From JAYSYM01 sp964543475 (lineage in GTDB: Bacteria; Bdellovibrionota; Bdellovibrionia; Bdellovibrionales; JAMPXM01), in contig CAZIYJ010000001.1 of the NCBI GenBank assembly GCA_964543475.1, positions 620,001 through 684,000 on the forward strand: a stretch of DNA of 64,000 bases, read 5' to 3'. Shown here piece by piece: positions 1 to 8,490 of the stretch. Both the position numbers and the translations under genes were made by a program. Position 1 is the stretch's first letter. Every line of letters begins with the position of its first letter. Below the pieces are notes generated by a model. The model saw only the letters and a list, made by a program, of their open reading frames with translations, made no database searches and was not told the DNA's origin.

Positions 1-791
1 TCGCGAATTACGCTCTTTAAGTAGGTGTTTCGTGGTGAGCTGCCGACGAACGATTTGAGGCCTTGGTGAAGACTTGGGTCGTTGATGATCGCTCCGAGTG
101 AGCCTTGGCCGCGATCAATTTTTTCCATGATATTAGCCAAGCTTTGAACGGCCTTTTGCATTTTGCGATCGTCTTTTGAGCCACGAACGTCACGAATAAG
201 TCCGTCGAGTTCACTCAGCGTTGCATTCATTTGCGAAGTTGCGACACTGAGATTATTCATTGTCTTACCGATTGTGTTGTCTCGGTTTAATGTCGCCAAC
301 AGAATTTGCATTTCTTTAATTACGGTAACAACGTTTCCGATTCCATCTTCTTTGTCAGTTAACATAGAAAATAAATCGCCGCTTGCGTCTGGCGGAATTG
401 AACTGCCTTCAGCGATGAGTTCTCCGCCGATTGCCCCTGGAGTTAAGTAGATGTACTTATCGCCAAGAGCCCCCTGTGTTCTGATTTCAGCTTTGGTGCC
501 TGCAGTTATTTTTTCAGAAAACTTTGCATCAACCTGAAAGTGAACTTCGAGCTGATTGGTTTGAGAAGAGAATGTAATTTCGCTAACGTTGCCAACTGGC
601 AGACCTGCAAGTGAAACCACACTCCCCGGGAAGAGCCCTTGAACTTCTGTAAAAGGAGTATGGAAGTTTGCATAACGAGTGAACACCATTCGGTTGCCGC
701 CAAGCAAAAGAATCGAAACTAAGATTGCGATCAATCCAATTCCGACAAACATTCCTACTTTGTATTCGAGTCGTTTTGAGTTCTTTTCCAT
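1..791 (-). CDS. mlaD: MlaD-like MCE-domain lipid-binding protein (C-terminus cut by window edge)
   Basis: About 263 codons are visible and the frame stays open through base 1, so the C-terminus is missing. The protein starts MEKNSKRLEYKVG and has one N-terminal membrane anchor at about residues 11-31. An MCE domain follows at about residues 38-115, with the typical FTEVQGLFPGSVVSLAGLPVG beta core seen here as V-GLFPGS-V-LAGLPVGNV. After that comes a long, probably helical region rich in polar residues. MCE proteins of this type are periplasmic lipid-binding subunits of Mla ABC transporters. The gene follows the ATPase (start 10 bases after its stop) and the permease in one minus-strand operon. 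The family call is firm; the phospholipid substrate is inferred from the family. Confidence 0.9.
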   Translation of the reverse strand, partial: MEKNSKRLEYKVGMFVGIGLIAILVSILLLGGNRMVFTRYANFHTPFTEVQGLFPGSVVSLAGLPVGNVSEITFSSQTNQLEVHFQVDAKFSEKITAGTKAEIRTQGALGDKYIYLTPGAIGGELIAEGSSIPPDASGDLFSMLTDKEDGIGNVVTVIKEMQILLATLNRDNTIGKTMNNLSVATSQMNATLSELDGLIRDVRGSKDDRKMQKAVQSLANIMEKIDRGQGSLGAIINDPSLHQGLKSFVGSSPRNTYLKSVIR

Positions 792-801
792 ATCAATCCT
801 C

Positions 802-1536
802 TTAAGGTTCTTCACCGTTGATGAAGTCGTAAATTTTTCCTGATTTGGCTGCGCGAATCTCAGCCATTGTGTAGACGCCGTGGATTTTTCCGTCGAGCAA
901 GAGTGCAATGCGATCACATACTGCAAAAGCACTCGGCATATCATGCGTGACAAAAATTGAAGTGACGCCACGTTCTTTAAGTCGCAAGATCATTTCCTGA
1001 ATTCGAACTGTGTTGTATGGATCAAGACCTGCTGTCGGTTCATCGTATAAAACAATTGATGGTTGAAGCAGGATCGCTCGAGCTAGTCCTACGCGTTTTT
1101 GCATTCCACCTGATAAATTTGCGGGATAAGTATTTTCATTTCCGGCAAGGCCGAATTCCTCTAGCTGATCTTTGATCGCTTTTCGAATTTGATCGGGTGT
1201 CATCTTTGTGTGTTCGCGAAGGGGATAAGCCAAGTTGTCAAAGACTGTCATCGAGTCAAAAAGCGCCCCGTTTTGAAAAACGTAGGCCACTTTTTTTCGA
1301 ACGTCGACGAGTTCAGTTTCGCGAAGACGTGTAATCTCTTCGCCTTCAATAAAAATTTGTCCCTGATCAGGTTTTTCAAGGCCAATTAAACTTCGAAGAA
1401 TTACTGATTTTCCGGTGCCAGAGCCGCCAAAAAGACCAAGGCATTCGCCTTTTTGAACATGCAAATTTACATCTTTGTGCACATGCTTGTCGCCAAAGCT
1501 CTTCTGAAAATTTTTAATTTCGATTGCTGCGCTCAT
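802..1536 (-). CDS. mlaF: MlaF-like ABC transporter ATP-binding protein
   Basis: A 244-residue single ABC ATPase, normal length for MlaF. Visible motifs are Walker A GGSGTGKS (residues 37-44), the ABC signature LSGGMQKR, Walker B IVLYDEPTAGLD and the switch histidine in FVTHDM. The LSGGMQKR signature is typical of the Mla/Ttg2A group. Its start codon overlaps the stop of the permease gene by four bases (ATGA), so the two are translationally coupled. It would power lipid movement between inner and outer membranes together with the MlaE permease and the MCE protein downstream. Confidence 0.93.
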   Translation of the reverse strand: MSAAIEIKNFQKSFGDKHVHKDVNLHVQKGECLGLFGGSGTGKSVILRSLIGLEKPDQGQIFIEGEEITRLRETELVDVRKKVAYVFQNGALFDSMTVFDNLAYPLREHTKMTPDQIRKAIKDQLEEFGLAGNENTYPANLSGGMQKRVGLARAILLQPSIVLYDEPTAGLDPYNTVRIQEMILRLKERGVTSIFVTHDMPSAFAVCDRIALLLDGKIHGVYTMAEIRAAKSGKIYDFINGEEP

Positions 1537-2318
1537 AATTCAAACATCACAAAGAAAAGTTTAGTTAAGAAAAAGTCCCCGACGAGAATCGAAATTGAGG
1601 AGCCCACAACCGCTTTCGTCGTTGCGATACCAACACCTTGTGTTCCACCTGAAACTGTCATCCCGTAATAACAAGAGATTGTTGAAATAAAGAAGGCAAA
1701 GAAAACAGTTTTCAGAAGGCCAGAGAGATAGTCAGTGATTGTTACAGTCTGAAAAATCTTTTCGTAATAGAAACCAGGGTCGAGTCCAAGTTCATGATGC
1801 CCAATCACTAAACCGCCTGCGATACCAACGATGTTTCCAATTGCGGTGAGAATCGGGAGTGTGATCAAGCAAGCAAGAATCCGCGGAATAACAATTTTCT
1901 TAATAGGCGAGGTGCCGAGTGCTCGCATAGCGTCGATTTGTTGTGTCACGACCATTGAACCAATTTCGGAAGCAATCCCTGCGCCTACTCGAGCTGCAAT
2001 CATAAGCGAACAAAAGACAGGACCCATCTCTCTGACGATTGATAGTGAAACGATTTTTGGCACATAGAGTTTGCCACCAAACTTTTCTAAACCTAAACCA
2101 AATTGAAGAGCCATCACCATTCCGGTACTGGCGGCTGTGATCAGAACCAAGCTCTGGGAGCGAATTCCAATGTGATAAATTTGATCCGCCAGCAGTCGCA
2201 AATACATCGGTGGCGTAAACAATTCGTGAGTGGTTTGCTTAATTAAAAACGCAAGACCGCCTAAAAAGCGAAGGGTGCCTAAGATTCGACTGCCGAGTGC
2301 TAAACTTAATTGATTCAT
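1533..2318 (-). CDS. mlaE: MlaE-like ABC transporter permease
   Basis: A 261-residue integral membrane protein with about five hydrophobic segments. It carries the conserved MlaE motif region VREMGPVFCSLMIAARVGAG-ASEIGSM followed by a Q-IDAMRALG stretch, diagnostic of MlaE/YrbE permeases. It overlaps the upstream lipoprotein gene and the downstream ATPase gene by four bases each, which gives a tightly coupled operon. The family is known to form the inner-membrane core of Mla transporters. Confidence 0.93.
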   Translation of the reverse strand: MNQLSLALGSRILGTLRFLGGLAFLIKQTTHELFTPPMYLRLLADQIYHIGIRSQSLVLITAASTGMVMALQFGLGLEKFGGKLYVPKIVSLSIVREMGPVFCSLMIAARVGAGIASEIGSMVVTQQIDAMRALGTSPIKKIVIPRILACLITLPILTAIGNIVGIAGGLVIGHHELGLDPGFYYEKIFQTVTITDYLSGLLKTVFFAFFISTISCYYGMTVSGGTQGVGIATTKAVVGSSISILVGDFFLTKLFFVMFEL

Positions 2319-2815
2319 GGTGCTTTGAAACTTTGTACGAACTCACCGTAGGCAGCGTGGTTCTCGTTAAAATTTTTCTCGAGCGCTACGAAGCTCAGAG
2401 TGTAAAGACAGTTGTTCTTCTTAAACAGCATCAACTCGACTCGAGTCAGCACTCCGTCGACACGACCCTCGGCAACTGTTGAGAGCGCTTCGCGTCCGTT
2501 AAACTCCGATTCAGTTTCGCTAATGATCTTCAGGCCCGTAAGGCTTGCTAAGAAATCACTGCGCGCAGCAAGTAGAGCTGGATCTGCTGGGTCATTGCAA
2601 GTTGATAGAAACGAAATCGTGCTTCCGTTGTCGTTGTTTTGCCAAGCCTGGTCGGCATCTTTGAGTTTGATTTCCTCAAATGGCTTTTTGGGCTGAGTGT
2701 ATGAAACTCCTTGAGCAGTGGTTGTCTTTTGACCACCAAGATTCACCGTCACGCAAGAAGCGAGGGCGAAGGCCGGGAGAATAGAAATTAGGCGCAATAC
2801 AAGTTGCTTAGTCAT
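2315..2815 (-). CDS. lipoprotein of unknown function, first gene of the Mla operon
   Basis: I start the gene at the second Met, giving 166 residues, because MTKQLV then leads straight into a hydrophobic signal ending in the lipobox LASC. An upstream ATG at 2836 would add seven polar residues before it. The mature part is soluble and mixed alpha/beta, with no motif I recognise. The gene overlaps mlaE by four bases and is co-transcribed with mlaEFD. No such lipoprotein belongs to the Enterobacterial Mla operon, where MlaC and MlaB occupy comparable slots. A role as an accessory lipid-handling protein is inference from position only. Confidence 0.75.
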   Translation of the reverse strand: MTKQLVLRLISILPAFALASCVTVNLGGQKTTTAQGVSYTQPKKPFEEIKLKDADQAWQNNDNGSTISFLSTCNDPADPALLAARSDFLASLTGLKIISETESEFNGREALSTVAEGRVDGVLTRVELMLFKKNNCLYTLSFVALEKNFNENHAAYGEFVQSFKAP

Positions 2816-3038
2816 AGTTGTCGTAACTCCATCCATGTGAACGACGAAACTTTACGAGGTTTTATCGGTGGTTCTGTCTCAAAAGTTGACGTCAAAAAAC
2901 ATCTGCGACGTCATATCTTTGTCGTCGCATTGTCCTCACACTTGTCGAGTCGAGTCCGGCATCGCGCGCGTGTTAAAATATAAAGTGTAACCAACTACAT
3001 CTTTGATGGGGCTTTGGTCGAGAGAGCCCAAAGCAATC

Positions 3039-3055
3039 TTGGCACCGTATGTGCT
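3039..3055 (+). promoter_or_regulatory. sigma-54 type promoter of the flagellar cluster
   Basis: TTGGCACCGTATGTGCT matches the -24/-12 consensus TTGGCACG-N4-TTGC, with GG (3041-3042) and GC (3053-3054) separated by exactly ten bases, the strict sigma-54 spacing. Transcription would begin near 3066, about 40 bases ahead of the ATG at 3108. The second gene downstream encodes a sigma-54 activator, which fits positive feedback on the flagellar cluster. This is a sequence match only. Confidence 0.65.
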
Positions 3056-3107
3056 TCTGCTTTGTATGAACGAGTTTCATATAGAAAACGAAAAAGGTTG
3101 AGAGTTG

Positions 3108-6074
3108 ATGAACGCACAAGAATCCTTCGTAACTAAACTTCGAATCTTACTAGCGGTAAGTCTAGTTTGCTTTGTTTCAAGCAACGCGTTTTCACAAAAC
3201 TTGTCGAGCACGCAAGTGACTGCTGAAATTTCGCAAATCGGCGATGCTTCTCATCTTGAGTTCAGCGGCAGCTCAAACTGGAAATACGATCTCAAAAAAG
3301 AAGGCAACACGATCGTTCTTCAGGCTCCAAAATTAAACTCAACTTCGCTTGTTAAGCTTCGTACCTATTCGGATTCACTCATCAAATCTGTAACTGTCAA
3401 CGAAGACGGAATCGATGGCGGAGTTGAAATTCGGTTCAATGTAAAAGACGGTTCAATCGACACATTTGACTACCTCACGGACCAACCTTCTTCACTGGTC
3501 GTTGATTTCTACAAACCAGAAAAGCCAGTGGCACAAGATGCCGATATGGACGACGTTCCGGCAACTGAACCACCAGTAAGAACTCTTCCTAAAAAGACTG
3601 CTGCAAAAAACTCATCGAAGCGTAAGCCTGCTTCTGACTACATCACTGTTCCAGGGACAGAAGCTCAACTTGCACAGGCAACAATCGACGACAAAGTTGA
3701 AGATGCTGAGGCAGTCGAAAAAGATCTTCGTCACGGAATTTTTGATGGCGGTGATCCAGAATTTAAACGCTTTTCAATTCAAGATTACGAAATTAAAGAG
3801 AATGCGATTATCGCGAGCAAAGCAAACATCTATCTTCGCTTCCCGATGTTAAAGCTTGATTCGCCACACTTGAAAACAATTTTAAACAATCAGCCAGTTT
3901 ACGAAATTGTTCCAACAGAGTCCCAAGAGAATAAAGAGGCACGTCTTCTTCTTACACTTTTCAATAATAAGAGACCTTCGGTCTTTTTGAAGGCAGCAAA
4001 GCATTTCCTGAAAACTCATCCATCTGGAAAATACGATGAAATCGTTCGCTACATGATGGCAGATGTTCATTATCAATTCTGGTTAAGCGAACAGCGAATC
4101 GAAGATTTAGAAACTGCTCTCGGAATTTATCGCACGTTGACTGAACGTTATCCTGATTCTCCCCTCAGCACTCGAACTCTCCTATTAGTGGGATATTCAT
4201 ATCTCGACCATGGTGATGCGTTTGGTGCGTTGAAGGCATTCCAGCGCTTTACTCGTTCTAAGCCAACCTCAAAGGCAATCGATCAAGTTAAGATTTCAAT
4301 TGGTGAGGCTTATCTTCTTATCAACAAATATGAAGACGCTCTTGCTATTTTTTCTGAAGTTGAAAAATCAGCGGCTAATAAAAAGGACGCAATTGAAGCA
4401 GCTTATCGACGTGGTGATGTGTTCTTTAAAAAGAAAGACTACGCAAATGCAGTGGCAGAGTACAAAGCAGCGCAAAATCGCTACAAAGGTTCGGCTGCGC
4501 GCTTTCCAAACGCATCATTTAACTTATCAGAATCAGAATTTTGGTTGAGCCGCTATAAAGAAAGTCTTCTCTCATATCGCGACTTTCTTCAGAAGTTTCC
4601 TGACAGCGACAACGGTGGCTACGCAATGACAAGAATTGGCGAAATTCTTGAGTTGATGGGCGCCGATCAGAAGAAGGCTCAAGGTGCTTACCTTGAGAGC
4701 TTCTTTAGATATCGTGCGACTCCAGGTGCACAAGTAGGTCGTATACGCTTGTTGGCAGGGAAAATGCCAGAAATGAAAGAAAAAGAATTAAAAAATGCAG
4801 TGAAAGAGATGGACGACATTCTTCAGGCATTCAAAGTGATGGGCGATCCAGGCAAGGTGGCTTCAACTCAAAAGCAAGTTTCTGAAGAGGCTGATAAGAG
4901 TTCAGAAAATGAAGAAGGAAAATCTAATAGTGCTCTAGCCCCATTCTTAGCAAATCGCATGACTTGGAAATCAGAACCTCTTCCTGAAATAGAAGAGTTT
5001 GTAACGTTCCTGCGAACAGATGGATTCTTTGCGCGTAAAGAACACGCTCGTGCGACGCAAGAGTTGATTTCATACTTCCAACAAAATCCAAACAACAGTG
5101 CCCCAGAAAAGTTTAAAGTTCGAATTGCTCGTACAATTGCAGCTCACATTCATACTGAAGTAGAGAGTGGCAAATTTATCGAAGCTCTTCGCATCAAAAG
5201 CCAGTACACAAACAGTTGGCTAAAGCATGCGGATCGTATTGATGTGAACTACGATGCTGGTCGTGCTTTCGAACAAGCAGGCGTTCACAAAGAAGCTGCA
5301 AAAATTTACACCGACACTCTTGAGCGCCTCTCGAAGCTTCAGGGAACAGCACAAGGTAAAGAGCGAAATGTTTTCGAGTCACTTCCAGATCAGAACTCGG
5401 TTCGTCTTCGCTTGGCAGCAGTAGCAGCTAAACAAAAAGATTATTCAAAGGCATCTGAGTATTTAAAAAGTATTCCTGAGTCTTCGTCGTTGAGCGAAAA
5501 AGAAAAAATTGAGAGAGCGCAAACAGCGGTCGATGTTGCTTTGGCAAAGGGCCAAAAAGACATTGCAAAATCTTACCTCGAAACTTTAGTTGCAGCATGG
5601 AAAGGTCAACCTCGTAATTTGGCGACTGTGCATTATCGCTTGGCTAAATTACAGTATGACTCAAAAGACTATTCAGCTGCCGATCAGTCATTAATTCAGT
5701 TTATGAAAGTCTACGACCAGTCACCTGCTGGTGAAGATATTCATGCAAAAGCACTTGAGTTGAACGGAGACTTACAACTTTCTCGTGGTAAGCGTGCGGA
5801 TTCAATCAAGGCATACCAAAAACTTTTAGACCTTTACGAATCCAAGCGACCTCTCTCTTCAATCCGTTACAAAGTTGGAAAAATCCAGTTTGACGATGGC
5901 GACTTTAAGGGAGCAGAAGCGACTTGGTCTTCGTTACAAGATGACGGTAAGGGTGTTTGGCAAAAGCTAGCACAAGAGCAACTTTCTGGCGCCAAGTGGC
6001 AAGGCGACTACAAAAAATATATTAATCGAATCCCAGCAATGGCAACTGACAAAAAAATGAAGCAGGCGGAGTAA
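3108..6074 (+). CDS. exported TPR-repeat protein with N-terminal AMIN-like domain, heads flagellar cluster
   Basis: A 988-residue protein starting at ATG 3108 (a TTG directly before it is less likely). An AAAAAGG/GAG stretch lies upstream as ribosome site. An N-terminal signal peptide ends near SSNAFSQ. Residues about 35-145 form a beta-rich AMIN-like domain ending in VVDFYKP. A charged linker with Lys/Pro-rich sequence follows. From about residue 270 to the end there are many tetratricopeptide-type helical repeats, for example LAKLQYDSKDYSAADQSL and VGKIQFDDGDFKGAEATW. TPR proteins are scaffolds. The position immediately before a sigma-54 activator and flgB suggests a periplasmic role in flagellar assembly or motility. 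The exact function is unknown. Confidence 0.85.
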   Translation: MNAQESFVTKLRILLAVSLVCFVSSNAFSQNLSSTQVTAEISQIGDASHLEFSGSSNWKYDLKKEGNTIVLQAPKLNSTSLVKLRTYSDSLIKSVTVNEDGIDGGVEIRFNVKDGSIDTFDYLTDQPSSLVVDFYKPEKPVAQDADMDDVPATEPPVRTLPKKTAAKNSSKRKPASDYITVPGTEAQLAQATIDDKVEDAEAVEKDLRHGIFDGGDPEFKRFSIQDYEIKENAIIASKANIYLRFPMLKLDSPHLKTILNNQPVYEIVPTESQENKEARLLLTLFNNKRPSVFLKAAKHFLKTHPSGKYDEIVRYMMADVHYQFWLSEQRIEDLETALGIYRTLTERYPDSPLSTRTLLLVGYSYLDHGDAFGALKAFQRFTRSKPTSKAIDQVKISIGEAYLLINKYEDALAIFSEVEKSAANKKDAIEAAYRRGDVFFKKKDYANAVAEYKAAQNRYKGSAARFPNASFNLSESEFWLSRYKESLLSYRDFLQKFPDSDNGGYAMTRIGEILELMGADQKKAQGAYLESFFRYRATPGAQVGRIRLLAGKMPEMKEKELKNAVKEMDDILQAFKVMGDPGKVASTQKQVSEEADKSSENEEGKSNSALAPFLANRMTWKSEPLPEIEEFVTFLRTDGFFARKEHARATQELISYFQQNPNNSAPEKFKVRIARTIAAHIHTEVESGKFIEALRIKSQYTNSWLKHADRIDVNYDAGRAFEQAGVHKEAAKIYTDTLERLSKLQGTAQGKERNVFESLPDQNSVRLRLAAVAAKQKDYSKASEYLKSIPESSSLSEKEKIERAQTAVDVALAKGQKDIAKSYLETLVAAWKGQPRNLATVHYRLAKLQYDSKDYSAADQSLIQFMKVYDQSPAGEDIHAKALELNGDLQLSRGKRADSIKAYQKLLDLYESKRPLSSIRYKVGKIQFDDGDFKGAEATWSSLQDDGKGVWQKLAQEQLSGAKWQGDYKKYINRIPAMATDKKMKQAE

Positions 6075-6076
6075 GA

Positions 6077-7123
6077 ATGGCCCAGCAAAAAGAATCAGGC
6101 CTAAAAGAATTCGGCGAAATTCAAACAGCAGATCAAGAAATGAAACGTATCTTGTTGCTCGCAGAAAACGTGGCTCCGAGCAAGGCTACTATTTTGATTT
6201 GCGGTGAGAGCGGAACAGGTAAGGAATTACTTGCCCGTTTTATTCACTCTAAGAGCCCGCGCGCTGCAAAGCGATTTGTTGCTGTGAACTGTGCCGCAGT
6301 TCCAGAAGGCTTGCTTGAGTCTGAACTTTTCGGATACGAAAAGGGCGCATTCACTGGCGCTACACAAGCTAAGCCAGGCAAGTTCGAGCTCGCTCATGAC
6401 AGTACTTTCTTACTTGATGAAATTAGCGAAATGCCGCTACTTCTCCAGGCTAAACTTCTTCGCGTTATTCAAGAAGGCGAAGTTGAGCGTCTAGGTGCTA
6501 AACAGCCCGTTAAAGTAAATGTTCGATTACTAGCGACGACTAACCGTGATCTTCAATCGATGGTTAAAGAAGGCACGTTCCGTGAAGACTTATACTATCG
6601 CTTGAATGTTATTCCACTTCGAATTCCATCTCTACGAGATCGTCCTAAAGACATCACACTTCTTGCTCGATTCTTCGCTGAAGTTTCAGGTTTGATGAAT
6701 GGAATTAAGGCGAAGACCTTAAGTGAAGAAGCTCTTACAAAGCTTCATGCTTGGACTTGGCCAGGCAACGTACGTGAACTTGAAAACGTCATTGAGCGCT
6801 CAGTGCTTCTTTGCAAAGAACAAACGATCGATGGCGAACAGATCTTTATTAATGGATTCGAAGCGGGTCTCATTAAGCGCGTTGCTCCAGAAGCCCCTGC
6901 TTTTCAACCCGGAATGACAATTGCTGAAGTAGAAAAGAATCTAATTCTTCAAACTCTCCTGCACACGGGTAACAACCGTACTCGCGCTGCACAGTTGCTT
7001 GGAATTAGTATTCGTACCCTTAGAAATAAATTGCATGAGTATAACTACCCATCATCGGCATTGCTATTAGAGGAAGCCGAATCTCAAGTTGAAGGTGTGG
7101 AACAGAGTGGAGGACTCGCATGA
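6077..7123 (+). CDS. sigma-54 dependent transcriptional activator without receiver domain (flagellar)
   Basis: A 348-residue enhancer-binding protein. It has a short N-terminus, then the AAA+ domain (residues about 15-240) with Walker A GESGTGKE, the sigma-54 contact loop GAFTGA, Walker B TFLLDEI and the arginine-finger region FREDLYYRLNV. A C-terminal Fis-type helix-turn-helix (NRTRAAQLLGISIRTLRNKL) follows. There is no receiver domain, so activity is not set by direct phosphorylation of this protein. It lies two bases after the TPR gene and overlaps flgB by four bases (ATGA). It is the obvious candidate to activate the flagellar sigma-54 promoters, in the role that FlrC/FleR play elsewhere. 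That assignment is by context. Confidence 0.92.
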   Translation: MAQQKESGLKEFGEIQTADQEMKRILLLAENVAPSKATILICGESGTGKELLARFIHSKSPRAAKRFVAVNCAAVPEGLLESELFGYEKGAFTGATQAKPGKFELAHDSTFLLDEISEMPLLLQAKLLRVIQEGEVERLGAKQPVKVNVRLLATTNRDLQSMVKEGTFREDLYYRLNVIPLRIPSLRDRPKDITLLARFFAEVSGLMNGIKAKTLSEEALTKLHAWTWPGNVRELENVIERSVLLCKEQTIDGEQIFINGFEAGLIKRVAPEAPAFQPGMTIAEVEKNLILQTLLHTGNNRTRAAQLLGISIRTLRNKLHEYNYPSSALLLEEAESQVEGVEQSGGLA

Positions 7124-7533
7124 GTGGACTCTTAGATAAAACAACTCAAGCGTTGCAAGTTGCCGCAAACATGCGCCAACTTCGTGGCAACGTAATTACT
7201 TCTAATATTGCAAACGCTGAAACGCCAGGCTATGCAGCTAAAAAATTAGATTTTGAAAATGCATTGGCACGTGCAGTTGACCTTGAAGGTTTAAATAAAG
7301 AAGTAAATCTTGAATCGGGCCATTTTCCTGTTTCGACAGTAGCACTCTCAAGAGTACGAGCAGATGTTTACGAAAACCCGGATGCAAGTATTAATAACGA
7401 TGGCAACACTGTGGACTTAGAAAGAGAGATGTCAGCTTTAGCTGAGAACTCAACAATGTACAAAGCTGCCATTCAGCTTATGAACAAGAAACTCGCCGCT
7501 TTAAAATATGCGGTTAGTGATGGAGGAAGATAA
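7120..7533 (+). CDS. flgB: flagellar basal-body rod protein FlgB
   Basis: A 137-residue protein, normal for FlgB. The N-terminal rod motif NMRQLRGNVITSNIANAETPGY is typical, and the C-terminal helix ends TMYKAAIQLMNKKLAALKYAV. It forms the proximal rod next to the MS ring. The start overlaps the activator gene (ATGA) and the last base of its stop is the first base of flgC. Confidence 0.96.
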   Translation: MSGLLDKTTQALQVAANMRQLRGNVITSNIANAETPGYAAKKLDFENALARAVDLEGLNKEVNLESGHFPVSTVALSRVRADVYENPDASINNDGNTVDLEREMSALAENSTMYKAAIQLMNKKLAALKYAVSDGGR

Positions 7534-7973
7534 TGTCTGATTTCTTAACAGGAATGAGAATTAGCTCGAGTGGTATGACGGCGCAACGAATGCGCATGAA
7601 TACCATTTCTTCTAACATCGCCAACATCAATACTACTCGCTCACCTGAAGGTGGGCCGTATCGTCGAAAAGATGTTGTGGTCGAGGCGATGCCAGATGCT
7701 CGCAGCTTCGGTGAAATCCTTACAAGCCAACCAGAACGAGACCTTGCGCGAGTCCAGGTCACTGATGTGATTTCAGATCGCAAGGCACCGTTAATGAAAT
7801 TCGAACCAAATCATCCAGATGCAAATGAAGAAGGGTACGTCGCGTATCCAAATATTAATTTGATGGAAGAGATGGCAAATATGATCACCGCGACTCGCGC
7901 TTATGAAGCAAATATTTCAGCAATGAACGCAACTAAAGATATGGCATTACAGGCACTAGAGATTGGCCGGTAG
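7533..7973 (+). CDS. flgC: flagellar basal-body rod protein FlgC
   Basis: A 146-residue protein with the FlgC N-terminus GMRISSSGMTAQRMRMNTIS followed by SNIANINTTRSPEGGPYRRK. The C-terminal helix MANMITATRAYEANISAMN is the usual rod/hook family terminus. It is coupled to flgB by a one-base overlap. It forms the proximal rod. Confidence 0.97.
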   Translation: MSDFLTGMRISSSGMTAQRMRMNTISSNIANINTTRSPEGGPYRRKDVVVEAMPDARSFGEILTSQPERDLARVQVTDVISDRKAPLMKFEPNHPDANEEGYVAYPNINLMEEMANMITATRAYEANISAMNATKDMALQALEIGR

Positions 7974-7985
7974 CTAATTGATTGG

Positions 7986-8007
7986 TTCGCCGGAAATCGC
8001 CGGCGAA
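7986..8007 (+). other. strong hairpin between flgC and fliE
   Basis: TTCGCCGG and CCGGCGAA form a perfect eight-pair stem around the six-base loop AAATCG. A second small dyad, TTGCC...GGCAA, follows at about 8011-8030. There is no U-tract after either stem, so a classical intrinsic terminator is unlikely. It could be a processing site, an RNA-stability element or a partial attenuator separating flgBC from fliE onward. Confidence 0.45.
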
Positions 8008-8110
8008 ACTTTGCCAACTAGACCCGGCAAAAATGGCCTAGTAAGCGAAGAAAATAGATAGTTCCTTTAACGAGTTGAGCTAAACTATAGAAAGTAAAAG
8101 AGGTTAAGCC

Positions 8111-8458
8111 ATGGACGGTTTGACGGTCAAAAATTCACAGGCGTTTCTACAGTCAGGCAAGACTGCAAGCGAATTGCGTTCATCGCAAAACGCAGCGGAC
8201 GCTTCAGGACAGTCCCAATCCATTGGTCAACCAGGTCAAGTTAGCTTTGCCGACATGCTCAAAGATGCAGTTGGAAAAGTGAACACGATGCAAAAGACAG
8301 CTGACACAAAAATGGAACAGCTTGCGACAGGGCAAACTGACAACATTCAAGATGTCATGGTCTCAACTGAAAAAGCAGATATCGCAATGAGATTGATGGT
8401 GAACATTCGTAACAAAGTTATCGATGCGTACCAAGAGATCATGAAGATGCAAGTTTGA
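8111..8458 (+). CDS. fliE: flagellar hook-basal body complex protein FliE
   Basis: A 115-residue protein whose C-terminal half carries the FliE signature: FADMLKDAVGKVNTMQKTAD, then TGQTDNIQDVMVSTEKADIA and a terminal NKVIDAYQEIMKMQV. The Ser/Gln-rich N-terminus is variable in the family. FliE joins the MS ring to the rod. An AGAGG ribosome site precedes the ATG. It follows a 137-base gap containing a hairpin. Confidence 0.95.
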   Translation: MDGLTVKNSQAFLQSGKTASELRSSQNAADASGQSQSIGQPGQVSFADMLKDAVGKVNTMQKTADTKMEQLATGQTDNIQDVMVSTEKADIAMRLMVNIRNKVIDAYQEIMKMQV

Positions 8459-8490
8459 TTTGCCTTATATTTTCTGAGGCGGGGGCGTAA

